15,955 nucleotides of DNA, from positions 1 through 15,955 of the forward strand of contig CAYVBQ010000051.1 in assembly GCA_964449775.1 (NCBI GenBank), in the 5' to 3' direction. The position numbers were made by a program, and so were the translations under genes. The notes beneath the pieces were generated by a model. It was not told the DNA's origin, ran no database searches, and saw only the letters and a list, made by a program, of their open reading frames with translations. Shown here in pieces: positions 1 through 7,074 of this stretch. Within the stretch, counting starts at the first letter, position 1. Each line of letters starts with the position of its first letter. Source of the stretch: Fen-1258 sp964449775. GTDB taxonomy: Bacteria > Bacteroidota > Ignavibacteria > Ignavibacteriales > Melioribacteraceae.

Positions 1-362
1 GCTTTTGTTAGGTACCTGTCCCAAAGATCAAGTCCTTTAAAAAATTTACGATTAAAAGTAACCGTCCGGATCTTGGATCGGTTCTAAATGATAAACAATT
101 TTCTTTTAAAGATAGTTTTATTTTCTCAATCAACCAAAAATCGTTAACAAGCCCGATGCCGCAAATTATTATTCTATTTAAATTTCTTGAGGATTTGAAG
201 CAAAAGAGATGTTTATTCCATCAAAGATCTCGATTCGATTATGATTATGATAGAAAAATTTGCTTGTTAAATTATTTCCTAAATTGTAAATTAGAAAAGG
301 ACGAGGCGGTAATAAATACTTTTAGAGTATAAAAGCTAATAATTTTTGTTTTGGAGACAATT
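1..362. other. Intergenic region with no recognisable gene
   Basis: I see no gene here that I can support. The stretch is AT-rich. A start-less open frame on the minus strand (220 down to 8, about 70 codons) has no recognisable family and was rejected as a gene. The motif GGTACCTGTCCC at 11-22 resembles sequence I associate with REP-type transposase neighbourhoods, but it is too short to call. The last 100 bases hold a possible promoter for the toxin-antitoxin pair that follows. Confidence 0.5.
264..292 (+). promoter_or_regulatory. Possible sigma70-type promoter for the DUF433-DUF5615 pair
   Basis: TTGTTA at 264-269 and TAAATT at 287-292 are separated by 17 bases. This would give a leader of roughly 60 bases before the ATG at 363. 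Both boxes are imperfect and the region is AT-rich, so chance similarity is quite possible. Such pairs are often autoregulated, but I see no clear operator palindrome overlapping the boxes. Confidence 0.3.
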
Positions 363-590
363 ATGAATTGGAGAGAAAGAATAACCGTTGACCCACTTGT
401 ATGCCATGGTAAAGCATGTATAAAAGGGAGTAGAATAATGGTGTCGATTATACTTGACAACTTAGCTGAAGGTATAAGTGAAACGGAAATATTAAAAAGC
501 TATCCCTCATTAATTTATGACGACATTAGAGCAGCTATAGCATACGCCGCAGAACTATCACGTGAGAAATTAGTTCCTTTGTCAGCATAG
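363..590 (+). CDS. DUF433 domain protein, probable antitoxin of a type II toxin-antitoxin pair
   Basis: A 75-residue protein of the DUF433 (PF04255) family, small DNA-binding-like proteins often paired with PIN-like DUF5615 toxins. It shows the family core: an N-terminal NWRERITVDP segment, a GKACIKGSRI turn, the helix SIILDNLAEG, then a helix-turn-helix-like stretch ISETEILKSYPSL followed by DDIRAAIAYAAE. The frame stays open back to a TTG at 351, but GGAG at 353-356 sits six bases before the ATG at 363, so 363 is the better start. It ends six bases before the DUF5615 gene, which implies one transcript and co-translation. Known of the family: neutralising partner for the neighbouring nuclease. 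Inferred: it binds the toxin and possibly represses the operon. Confidence 0.75.
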   Translation: MNWRERITVDPLVCHGKACIKGSRIMVSIILDNLAEGISETEILKSYPSLIYDDIRAAIAYAAELSREKLVPLSA

Positions 591-596
591 TAAAAA

Positions 597-992
597 ATGA
601 AATTTAAAATAGACGAAAACTTGTCCCGAAGGGATGGATACCCACCGGTTGAAATTGCTGAATTACTTATTAAAAGCGGACATAATGCAAAAACCGTAAA
701 CGAACAGCAATTGAAAGGGACAAAAGATTTCGTCCTTATAAATTTATGCAGGCAAGAAAATCGTGCGTTGGTAACTTTAGATACTGATTTTTCCGATATT
801 AGCGCATATCCGCCGGAAGAATATGCCGGAATTATTGTTCTGAGAGTAGGAAGCCAATCCAAGAACCACGTAGCAGCCGTCTTCCAACATACAATACCGA
901 TTATCGATGTTGAACCTTTGCAACAGCATTTATGGATAGTTGAGGAAAATGTAATTCGTATTCGCGGCAGAGAGAAAATAGATTATAAGTAA
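597..992 (+). CDS. DUF5615 family PIN-like protein, probable toxin nuclease
   Basis: A 131-residue protein matching the DUF5615 PIN-like family, somewhat longer than many 110-120 residue members. The acidic residues expected of a PIN-like active site are present: D6 and E7 in IDENLS near the N-terminus, D44 in KGTKD, and D62, D64 and D67 in the LDTDFSD motif, followed by the strand GIIVLRVG. An extra short segment RRDGYPPV sits after the first motif. It starts six bases after the DUF433 stop. Known of the fold: metal-dependent RNase toxins related to VapC. Inferred: toxin of this pair, with an unknown RNA target. No frameshift or stop is seen, so the module looks intact, and activity depends on these acidic residues. 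Confidence 0.72.
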   Translation: MKFKIDENLSRRDGYPPVEIAELLIKSGHNAKTVNEQQLKGTKDFVLINLCRQENRALVTLDTDFSDISAYPPEEYAGIIVLRVGSQSKNHVAAVFQHTIPIIDVEPLQQHLWIVEENVIRIRGREKIDYK

Positions 993-1051
993 ATTAATTC
1001 TCTAACTTCATCAAATTCTTTAATTGCTAATTCATGAATTTTAACCTGCAT
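983..1051 (-). pseudogene. N-terminal stub of a RelE/ParE-type toxin
   Basis: On the minus strand, an ATG at 1051 opens the frame MQVKIHELAIKEFDEVRELI and stops after 22 codons. The pattern (short beta strand, then E-L-A-x-K-E-F-D-E helix) is the usual opening of RelE/ParE plasmid-stabilisation toxins, which run to about 90-100 residues. The rest of the gene is missing, and the stub runs into the last codons of the oppositely oriented DUF5615 gene. I read it as the left-over 5' end of a toxin gene cut off when the DUF433-DUF5615 module or its flank arrived. The match covers only 20 residues, so it is a tentative call. Confidence 0.4.
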
Positions 1052-1056
1052 TGTAC

Positions 1057-1122
1057 TTACTCATTTCCCTTATCTTTTTGAAATCTATCAAACCGGCCAA
1101 GATCATTAGCAAGAAAAATCTT
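1057..1122 (-). pseudogene. Possible C-terminal remnant of an antitoxin upstream of the RelE/ParE stub
   Basis: Directly upstream of the toxin stub, in the same direction, the frame FLANDLGRFDRFQKDKGNE ends in TAA five bases before the toxin ATG. This spacing is what an antitoxin-toxin operon would show. The 5' part is absent because the permease gene stop lies at 1122. I do not recognise the family from these residues. The call rests on position and the charged, helical composition only. Confidence 0.22.
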
Positions 1123-2291
1123 TATCCACCTCTTAATGCGTTTACAATATTGAGTCTTGCCGCTTGTAGTGACGGCAAGAAACCGCCGACAAAGCCCATA
1201 ACCACAGCAAAGATGAATGACGAAGTCACAATTGACGGTGACAATGCAAACGAAAATGATAATTCGGAAAATGAACTGAAATTCAAAGTTGAGACTGTAA
1301 AAAATTGCAAGAACGATGCAAAGAATAATCCGACGAATGCACCGATCAATGAAATCAATAGAGCTTCCGATAGGAATGCTGTTAGAATACTTCTTCTGCT
1401 GAAACCGAGTGATCGCATTGTACCAATTTCAACTGTTCGATTAGCAACTGCCGAATACATTGTAATCATAGCGCCAATAATTGCACCTATACTAAATATT
1501 ACAGTTATAAAAATTCCGAGCACACGAATAAAAGTTGCAAGGAACTCCGATTGTTCTTCAAAAAATTTCTGTTCGATCTTTGGTTCGAACTGAACCAGAC
1601 GCTTGTTAGTTTCAAATTCATGTTTGCATTTTTCAAAGTTATTTATGTTATCCAATTTAAACGTAAGTGTTGAAACCGAACTTCCTCGTTTGAACGCATT
1701 TAACAGTTGATTGGAATCTCCCCACAACTCAGAATCAAATCCACTTCCGTTGGCTTCAAAAATTCCGACAATTGCCCAATTATCACCGGCAAACTTAACT
1801 TTGCTTCCAATCTGTGCACCAAGAAATTTTTTGGATATTGCTTCACCAACAATCAATTCGCGTGAAGAAGAATTAAACATTTTTCCCTCTTTTATTTTAA
1901 TCTGTGGGCGAAGAGTACGGACGTTTTGAGAAACCCCACGAACAGTCACATTACTCATGCCCCCTTTTTTAATTTCCAGATTAATTACTACAACAGGTTC
2001 TTCAGAAATAATTTGCTTACCATCTGAAGACTTTGCTATGAATGGAAGAGCTTTTATCACGTTGCGTGTTTCGCCGTCAATTATACTGGAGATTTCACCA
2101 TTGGATGCTTTTCTTGTTACAAGAACATTATCCGGTGAACCAGTTGCAACTAAAGTTTTTTGAACACCGTAAGCCATCATAAGTACAGCAGCAAAAACAA
2201 ATACAACTAATGCAATACCTGTAACCGTAATTGCCGTTGTAAGCTTTCTTGTTTTAATACTTCTAAAGACATATTTGAATGGAACTGCCAT
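1122..2291 (-). CDS. MacB/FtsX-type ABC transporter permease, second permease of the operon
   Basis: A 389-residue inner-membrane permease of the MacB-FtsX class. One transmembrane segment near residues 20-45 (TTAITVTGIALVVFVFAAVL) is followed by a large extracytoplasmic domain to about residue 250. Three more segments follow near 255-285, 310-340 and 355-380, including the ISLIGAFVGLFFASFL helix and the final PSLQAARLNIVNAL tail typical of the family. The conserved VEIGTMRSLGFSRRSIL coupling helix, which touches the ATPase, is clear. The start is preceded by GAGG five bases upstream. It is the last gene of the minus-strand export operon and is separated from the first permease by a 108-bp palindromic insert. 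Known of the family: converts ATP hydrolysis into periplasmic movements that expel lipids, peptides or drugs. The substrate is not predictable. Confidence 0.85.
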   Translation of the reverse strand: MAVPFKYVFRSIKTRKLTTAITVTGIALVVFVFAAVLMMAYGVQKTLVATGSPDNVLVTRKASNGEISSIIDGETRNVIKALPFIAKSSDGKQIISEEPVVVINLEIKKGGMSNVTVRGVSQNVRTLRPQIKIKEGKMFNSSSRELIVGEAISKKFLGAQIGSKVKFAGDNWAIVGIFEANGSGFDSELWGDSNQLLNAFKRGSSVSTLTFKLDNINNFEKCKHEFETNKRLVQFEPKIEQKFFEEQSEFLATFIRVLGIFITVIFSIGAIIGAMITMYSAVANRTVEIGTMRSLGFSRRSILTAFLSEALLISLIGAFVGLFFASFLQFFTVSTLNFSSFSELSFSFALSPSIVTSSFIFAVVMGFVGGFLPSLQAARLNIVNALRGG

Positions 2292-2311
2292 AATGTCCTC
2301 TCTTTAAATTC

Positions 2312-2390
2312 TGAGGAGCGAACGCGACGTCCGTAGGACTCCTTCGGAGAAGAATCTCGATGATTAAAGTTAGAGATATTTCGCTCCGCT
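2312..2390. repeat. Multi-hairpin palindromic intergenic element
   Basis: GGAGCGAA at 2315-2322 is perfectly complementary to TTCGCTCC at 2380-2387. Inside this outer stem lie three smaller ones: GTCC/GGAC (2329-2332, 2336-2339), CTCC/GGAG (2339-2342, 2346-2349) and ATCTC/GAGAT (2354-2358, 2373-2377). The element fills most of the gap between two permease genes of one operon. It may be a dispersed repeat or a structured spacer in the messenger. Confidence 0.6.
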
Positions 2391-2399
2391 CAATATTTA

Positions 2400-3557
2400 T
2401 TAACCTACAAATCTAAATCCATCAACAATCTTTGTACTAAGCGCTCTTTGTATTGGAAAGACTGCTGCAAGGAAACCAATCAATATTGCTGAGCTTGCCG
2501 CAAGTACAACTGTTACCGGCTCAATAAAAAAGAATGGGAAAAATCCTTTAGGCATTGCCTGCTCGAATCCGGAAACAATTGGATAGAGCAGACCAATTCC
2601 AATTCCGCCGCCGATACATGAAATCAACATAGATTCACCAAGTATCAATCCCGTTAAATGATATGCAGAGAAACCAAGCGTTTTAAATACCGCATATTCT
2701 CTGGTTCTCTCGCGTGCAGACATAACCATCGTGTTGGCAAGAACCAGCATAATTATTCCAATAATAGCATATGACATCACGTTCATAGCTGTAATAATTG
2801 CTCCGGATGCCGCAACAAATCCTTGTGCGAATGCTTTTTCAGTTTCTGTTTTTGTCTCTGCTGTGGAGTTCTTAAACAATGCATCTATCTGTTCCGATAT
2901 TTGAGCTGAGTTGTTGGGATTATCAATTTTCATTATATACCAAAAAACATTATCGGCTCTTACCGGGGTTTCTTGCTTGATTCTTTCATTTAGATAATCA
3001 AAATGAAATAACATTTGTGTTGCATCTGTGTTCTTATTGCGGGGTTGATAAATTGCCGAAACAACAAACTCCCATCTGCCCGGGAAAATATCGCCGTCAA
3101 GCACAATAATATCGCCAATTTTGAAATTGTATTGTTCAGCTATGGATTTGCCAACCACACAACCGTTTCGTTCCTTTTTATATTTTTCATATTCATTTTG
3201 AGAAATCATGAATTCAGGATACAATTCAAAAAAATTATCATCAGCCGCCATTCTTGCAAAGAAATTACTTTTATCTTTGTAAATACCTCCAAACCAGACC
3301 GCCCCGCAAACATTTTTCACTCCAGGTATAGATTCAATTTTTGATTTATATGCAACCGGCAATGGAAAAATGAATGAAACCGCTTGCCGTGTTATTAAGC
3401 GGTCAGCTCCGGCAGCATCTACGCTGGAATCCCAGATAGTAACTACAGTTCTTAATAAACCATATGCAATCACCGCAATAGCAATTCCAACTATCGTGAG
3501 AGTCGTTCTTAGTTTATGCCGAAGAGCATTTTTAAAAATTAATTTAATTACTTTCAT
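2400..3557 (-). CDS. MacB/FtsX-type ABC transporter permease, first permease of the operon
   Basis: A 385-residue permease of the same class as its downstream neighbour but clearly diverged from it. A first membrane segment near residues 18-40 (RTTLTIVGIAIAVIAYGLL) is followed by an extracytoplasmic domain to about 255, then three segments near 255-285, 305-330 and 350-380. The coupling helix REYAVFKTLGFSAYHLTGL is conserved. GGAG lies five bases before the ATG. The gene starts eight bases after the ATPase stop, so the two are likely co-translated. Two different permeases with one ATPase suggests a heterodimeric membrane domain (inference). Known of the family: works with a periplasmic adaptor and an outer-membrane channel for efflux from the cell envelope. 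Confidence 0.85.
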   Translation of the reverse strand: MKVIKLIFKNALRHKLRTTLTIVGIAIAVIAYGLLRTVVTIWDSSVDAAGADRLITRQAVSFIFPLPVAYKSKIESIPGVKNVCGAVWFGGIYKDKSNFFARMAADDNFFELYPEFMISQNEYEKYKKERNGCVVGKSIAEQYNFKIGDIIVLDGDIFPGRWEFVVSAIYQPRNKNTDATQMLFHFDYLNERIKQETPVRADNVFWYIMKIDNPNNSAQISEQIDALFKNSTAETKTETEKAFAQGFVAASGAIITAMNVMSYAIIGIIMLVLANTMVMSARERTREYAVFKTLGFSAYHLTGLILGESMLISCIGGGIGIGLLYPIVSGFEQAMPKGFFPFFFIEPVTVVLAASSAILIGFLAAVFPIQRALSTKIVDGFRFVG

Positions 3558-3565
3558 AGTAGCTC

Positions 3566-4237
3566 CTATACCAAATCGCCTTTTTCAAGATGAAGCAGAC
3601 GTGATGCTTTCTCTGCTGCGTGAGGATCGTGAGTTACCATTACAATTGTTTTTTTAAATTCTTTATTAAGCCGTTCCATTAATGTCAAAATTTCTTGCGC
3701 GGAAGTTTTATCAAGATCGCCAGTAGGTTCATCGGCAACAAGTATTACAGGATCTGTAACAACTGCACGCGCAATGGCAACTCGTTGTTCCTGACCGCCT
3801 GAAAGTTGTTTCGGGTAATGATGCATTCTATCGCCCAGCCCAACAATGTTCAATGTCGCCTCAACATGTTTTCTACGTTCGGATTTTGAAAGTTTCGTAA
3901 GCAGAAGAGGAAGTTCAACATTTTCATACGCAGTTAATACAGGGATCAAATTGTAGAACTGGAAGACAAATCCAACACTTGCGGAACGCCATTTAGCTAA
4001 TCCGGATTCATTTAATTTTGCTATGTCTGTTCCTGCAACGGTTAACTCTCCTCTTGAAGGGCGGTCAATACCGGCAATGAGGTTGAGCAGTGTTGTCTTT
4101 CCGGAACCGGATGGTCCCATCAGAGCAAGAAATTCTCCTTCGGTAACATCAAGTGTTAGATTGTGCAGAACGGGAATTTCTAAACTATTTCTCCAATAAG
4201 ACTTTGATACATCTTTTACTTGAATAATTGCACTCAT
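3566..4237 (-). CDS. ABC transporter ATP-binding protein, MacB/LolD type
   Basis: A 223-residue cytoplasmic ATPase with every catalytic motif. The Walker A motif GPSGSGKT spans 41-48 and the Q-loop glutamine is Q93 in FVFQ. The signature LSGGQ is at 145-149, followed by EQRVAIARA. Walker B is VILVADE at 164-170 with catalytic E170, and the switch histidine is H203 in VTHD. Length and motif spacing fit the LolD/MacB N-domain subfamily, which energises FtsX-type permeases. AAGGAG precedes the ATG. It lies between the adaptor and the two permeases on the same strand. Inferred role: drives the mechanical cycle of this exporter. It could instead serve lipoprotein release, but the linked HlyD/MacA-type adaptor favours efflux. 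Confidence 0.9.
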   Translation of the reverse strand: MSAIIQVKDVSKSYWRNSLEIPVLHNLTLDVTEGEFLALMGPSGSGKTTLLNLIAGIDRPSRGELTVAGTDIAKLNESGLAKWRSASVGFVFQFYNLIPVLTAYENVELPLLLTKLSKSERRKHVEATLNIVGLGDRMHHYPKQLSGGQEQRVAIARAVVTDPVILVADEPTGDLDKTSAQEILTLMERLNKEFKKTIVMVTHDPHAAEKASRLLHLEKGDLV

Positions 4238-4274
4238 TGATTTCTCCTTAACAAAAAATATTTCGCCTTCATTT

Positions 4275-4314
4275 AAAAGTCCTTCCCTTAGGGGAGGATT
4301 TAGGTGGGGCTTTT
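4275..4314. repeat. GC-rich hairpin between adaptor and ATPase genes
   Basis: An outer AAAAG/CTTTT pair (4275-4279, 4310-4314) encloses a strong inner stem CCTTCCC/GGGGAGG (one wobble pair) around 4281-4297. It touches the adaptor stop codon. On the transcribed strand it could act as an attenuator or partial terminator, lowering expression of the genes behind the adaptor. The sequence has the look of short dispersed intergenic repeats known from Bacteroidota genomes. That likeness is recalled, not searched. Confidence 0.5.
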
Positions 4315-5506
4315 ATTTTACTGTAACTTTAACACCATCCGTAATTTTATCATCAACAGTTTCAATTACTTTATCGCCATTCATCAAACCGGATTTAATT
4401 TCGATATATGAACCAAGTTCTCTTCCTAAAGCTACCGGCACTTCAACAGCTTTTTCATCCCGAACAATATAAACCACTTTAGTATCGTTACGGTTCACAA
4501 CTGCACCGATTGGTACAACAAGAAATTGTTTTGTCTCGTCAATGTTCCGGCTGTTTGAACTTTCATTTAAGAAGATAACTTTTGCACTCATTTCCGGAAG
4601 AACTCTTTGATCGTAATTTTTGAATCCAACTTTCACCATTACAGTGGCTTTGGAACGATCGGCAGTGGGAACAATTTTGGCAACGTAACCGGGATAAGCT
4701 TTATCGGAATAAGCATCAAGACGAATTTCACAATCCTGATTAATGGAAATCTTTTCGATGTTAGATTCGGATACATCAATCTCGGCTTGCAGTGAAGTCA
4801 TATCTGCCATCAAAACAACAGCTGCTTTTGAATTGACGCCGGCGCCGAGTGGTGCAACCACTTCTCCAACGTCGGCATTTTTTGTTAAGACAGTTCCGTT
4901 GAATGGCGCTCGTATCAAAGTATTTTCCATTGCGACTTCCGCTCCTTGCAAGAGAGCTTTTGCAACATCAATTGAAGCAAGTACTCTATTGTAACGAGAT
5001 TCCGCTGCATCAACCTCCATTTGGGTTGAAGAACCCGATTTTAATAATTCTTTATAGCGGTTGTAATTATTCTCGGAATCTTTAAGTTCTGCCTGAACCA
5101 TTTTCACGTTTGCTTTGGCTTGTTCAAGCTGCGCTCTGATATCGCTGTCGTCAATTCTAGCTATCACTTGATCTTTTTGAACACGATCTCCTTCAACTAC
5201 TCCTTGATAGACTAATCGTCCCGTTCCTTTTGAAGCTACTGCCGCTTTTCGTTGAGCTACGATATAGCCGCTTGCTGTTAATACTGCACTGGCTTGCGAT
5301 GGTGATTGCAAAGTAGCCGTAGCTAATTTAACTTCGATCGCCGGAGAAGTGAAAGATTTCCAACCAAAATAAATGACCAATAACAGAACAACAATTCCCA
5401 GAGTCGTTCCTATTACTTTAAATATCTTTCCACGCTGCCCGGGATTTTTCAATTGGTCGCTTCTGTCAATTCTTAATGAAGATAAATCTGCGTTTTTTGT
5501 TTCCAC
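4313..5506 (-). CDS. Periplasmic adaptor (membrane fusion) subunit, HlyD/MacA/RND type
   Basis: A 397-residue membrane-fusion protein. A short cytoplasmic tail is followed by one membrane segment near residues 29-48 (VIGTTLGIVVLLLVIYFGW). A split lipoyl-like domain follows, with its first half near 75-115 (SGYIVAQRKAAVASKGTG, then EGDRVQKDQVIARID). A coiled-coil hairpin covers roughly 118-195, the second lipoyl half is RAPFNGTVLTKNADVGEVV, and beta-barrel and membrane-proximal domains run to the C-terminus. The start codon is GTG, since no in-frame ATG lies nearby upstream. It is the first gene of the exporter operon. Known of the family: bridges an inner-membrane pump to an outer-membrane TolC-like channel. 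No such channel gene is present here, so one must be supplied from elsewhere in the genome (inference). Confidence 0.87.
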   Translation of the reverse strand: METKNADLSSLRIDRSDQLKNPGQRGKIFKVIGTTLGIVVLLLVIYFGWKSFTSPAIEVKLATATLQSPSQASAVLTASGYIVAQRKAAVASKGTGRLVYQGVVEGDRVQKDQVIARIDDSDIRAQLEQAKANVKMVQAELKDSENNYNRYKELLKSGSSTQMEVDAAESRYNRVLASIDVAKALLQGAEVAMENTLIRAPFNGTVLTKNADVGEVVAPLGAGVNSKAAVVLMADMTSLQAEIDVSESNIEKISINQDCEIRLDAYSDKAYPGYVAKIVPTADRSKATVMVKVGFKNYDQRVLPEMSAKVIFLNESSNSRNIDETKQFLVVPIGAVVNRNDTKVVYIVRDEKAVEVPVALGRELGSYIEIKSGLMNGDKVIETVDDKITDGVKVTVK

Positions 5507-5943
5507 TTTTTCACTCTATTGTTTAAATATTATTTGGATCTGTCTGAAAAGGTTGAGCTGAATTTATAAATTCCCTTTTAGTCAAACAAGTATATCAATG
5601 AATTTTCTAAACATTGGACGTATCCGAAAATCAGTAGTTTCTTGAATATCTCAATTTTCTATTCAAAAATAAGATGATTTTTCAGAAGTGATGAAAGAAA
5701 TTCGGTGAGTAGCGGAAAACTATCGGTGAAAAGAATTTTTAAATAATTTGTAACTCAGATTTTTAATCTGAGCGTAAACGAACAGAATACAATTCTGTTC
5801 TACAAGTAATGCAGATATCTTAAAAACCTTATTCGCAATGTTGGGATAAGTAATTTCTAAAATTAGGGATAAGTTGGATTTCTACTCTTGTGCTTAAGTT
5901 CTTAAAAAGTATTTTTTTCCCATCCAGATAAATTTTTAAATAA
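5507..5943. other. 437-bp intergenic region between the exporter operon and suhB
   Basis: No gene is supported. Transcription of the exporter must begin at the left end of this stretch and suhB transcripts end at its right end. It holds the double-hairpin element at 5748-5805 and two direct copies of GGGATAAGT at 5843-5851 and 5866-5874, 23 bases apart. I found no promoter with good boxes and spacing for the exporter. Confidence 0.5.
5748..5805. repeat. Double-hairpin palindromic element with outer inverted repeat
   Basis: Two perfect stems lie side by side: CTCAGATT/AATCTGAG (5754-5761, 5765-5772) and GAACAGAAT/ATTCTGTTC (5780-5788, 5792-5800), each with a 3-base loop. They are enclosed by TTGTA/TACAA (5748-5752, 5801-5805). 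The compact cloverleaf-like plan suggests a REP/BIME-like or miniature transposable unit rather than a simple terminator. There is no T-run after either stem. Confidence 0.65.
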
Positions 5944-6714
5944 TTATAAAACCGAGTTCAGCACTCTAAGCATTTCGGTGTGAACTTTTCCGTTACTTGC
6001 CAAAATTTGTTTATTGAAAATATTCATCGGAGTCCCGTTAAAATCTGTTACTATTCCCCCAGCTTCTTCAACAAGCAGTTTACCGGCAGCCATATCCCAT
6101 GGATTAAGATGCACTTCCCAAAATCCATCGAACACACCCGCAGCAACATAACACATATCAATCGCTGCAGAACCGAGTCTGCGAACAGCACTCGAAGCTT
6201 TTAAAAATGCAGCGAATCTTTCAATCGCATAATCTGGATTATCCGCAATGTCATACGGAAAACCGGTAACGAGCATGCTTTTTCTTAAATTATCGTTGCT
6301 GCTAACTTGTAATCTTTGCCCATTACAGAAAGATCCGCTTCCTTTTTCCGATGAATAGATTTCATCTCGCATAACATCATAAACAACACCGTAAATTGTT
6401 TCACCATTTTTCTGAACACCGATTGAAACGGAAAAGATAGGTAATCCATGTGCAAAGTTAGAAGTGCCGTCGAGAGGATCGATCACCCATAAATATTCGG
6501 AAGATGTTTTATGTTCGCCGCTCTCCTCCGCTAGCACAGCATGATTAGGAAATTCTTTCTTTATGAAATTGATTATTGCTGCTTCGGATTTTTTATCAAT
6601 CTCGGTTACGAAATTTGAAAGATTAGTTTTGTACTCAACAGAAAAATTTTTTCCAAACCCTTCCCGAATAATTTCCCCGGCTTCTTTTGAGATCTGAATT
6701 ACTTTGTTGATCAT
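5944..6714 (-). CDS. suhB: Inositol-1-monophosphatase family protein
   Basis: A 256-residue cytoplasmic sugar-phosphate phosphatase of the IMPase/SuhB family, at the family's usual length. Metal-binding motifs are complete: E63 and E64 in LAEESGE, the DPLDGT signature at 79-84 within WVIDPLDGTSNFAHGLP, and W206-D207 in NPWDMAAG followed by LLVEEAGG. Known reaction: Mg-dependent hydrolysis of myo-inositol-1-phosphate and related sugar phosphates. In E. coli SuhB also takes part in rRNA transcription antitermination. AAGG precedes the ATG by about six bases. It is monocistronic as far as can be seen. A diverged stub of the same N-terminus lies at 7321-7380. The gene symbol is by family; related phosphatases such as CysQ or HisN are possible but fit less well. 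Confidence 0.85.
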   Translation of the reverse strand: MINKVIQISKEAGEIIREGFGKNFSVEYKTNLSNFVTEIDKKSEAAIINFIKKEFPNHAVLAEESGEHKTSSEYLWVIDPLDGTSNFAHGLPIFSVSIGVQKNGETIYGVVYDVMRDEIYSSEKGSGSFCNGQRLQVSSNDNLRKSMLVTGFPYDIADNPDYAIERFAAFLKASSAVRRLGSAAIDMCYVAAGVFDGFWEVHLNPWDMAAGKLLVEEAGGIVTDFNGTPMNIFNKQILASNGKVHTEMLRVLNSVL

Positions 6715-6795
6715 ATCTACCTTTATGAGTGTTTGCTTTTTGAATCAGTTAAAATTACCAAAAAATCACCATTACGGAAAATGCCCTCGCGAATT

Positions 6796-6846
6796 CCCGA
6801 TATAAGCGGGGATGAAGCCCGCCTTGCCGAAGCAAAGCGAGGCAGG
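6796..6846. repeat. GC-rich palindromic intergenic repeat
   Basis: Two GC-rich inverted repeats stand out in AT-rich surroundings: CCCG/CGGG (6796-6799, 6807-6810) and CCTTGCC with GGCAGG (6822-6828, 6841-6846, one bulged T). Base composition differs sharply from the neighbourhood. It is followed by GAGATTGCTTCGCTC at 6862-6876, similar in wording to the TTCGCTC end of the element at 2312-2390. It is likely a dispersed repeat, with no coding frame. Confidence 0.4.
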
Positions 6847-6892
6847 TGATCTTAAAATAAAGAGATTGCTTCGCTCAGTTGTTCGTAAAGAC

Positions 6893-6960
6893 ATGCACAA
6901 TTGGAGAGAACCAATAGCCGATGAAGGAGATCAAAAGGTTTGAAGATAATATTGGATCAA
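6893..6960 (+). pseudogene. Decayed DUF433 antitoxin remnant
   Basis: An ATG at 6893 opens MHNWREPIADEGD and stops at 6941. It resembles the opening of the intact DUF433 gene at 363, which reads MNWRERITVD, with TGGAGAGAA shared at DNA level. In another frame, 6943-6960 reads KIILDQ, comparable with SIILDN of the intact protein. The central ridge and the helix-turn-helix part are gone. I read it as an internally deleted and frameshifted copy. The similarity is short but positioned as expected. Confidence 0.4.
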
Positions 6961-7074
6961 CAAAGTGATTTAATCATTACATTTAATAAAGGCGATTTTG
7001 AAGGAATAGAGAAGTTCAGTTTAAAGGTCTTGACACCAAAAGAGTTTTTAAAGTTATTAGGAGAAATAAAATGA
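6925..7074 (+). pseudogene. C-terminal remnant of a PIN-domain (VapC-like) toxin
   Basis: An open frame without a credible start reads SDLIITFNKGDFEGI and ends LTPKEFLKLLGEIK, then TGA at 7072-7074. The T-x-N-x-x-D-F motif and the L-T-P-x-E-F-L ending are characteristic of the last third of PIN-family toxins, which are normally about 130-140 residues. The N-terminal catalytic acids are missing, so the product should be inactive. Its stop overlaps the start of the ribbon-helix-helix gene by four bases (ATGA). This is the toxin-antitoxin gene order known for some PIN toxins with HicB/CopG-type antitoxins. The upstream edge appears fused to the DUF433 remnant. Confidence 0.55.

Noticed and set aside
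11..22. GGTACCTGTCCC as the edge of a REP-associated transposase element
   Set aside because: The motif is only 12 bases at the window edge, with no transposase frame or matching inverted copy nearby.
8..220. Start-less minus-strand frame of about 70 codons ending next to GGTACC
   Set aside because: No start codon, no recognisable family, and frames of this length occur by chance in AT-rich DNA. It would be worth one database search only.
515..862. Minus-strand open frame of 115 codons
   Set aside because: It is antisense to the DUF433 and DUF5615 genes, which have family motifs and good spacing.
1051..1593. 180-codon plus-strand open frame
   Set aside because: It lies antisense to the permease gene at 1122-2291, whose membrane segments and coupling helix are clear. 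The predicted protein is low-complexity K/N/I-rich.
5843..5874. Two GGGATAAGT direct repeats as possible regulator sites
   Set aside because: Only two 9-base copies in an AT-rich gap, far from any start. No support beyond the repetition itself.
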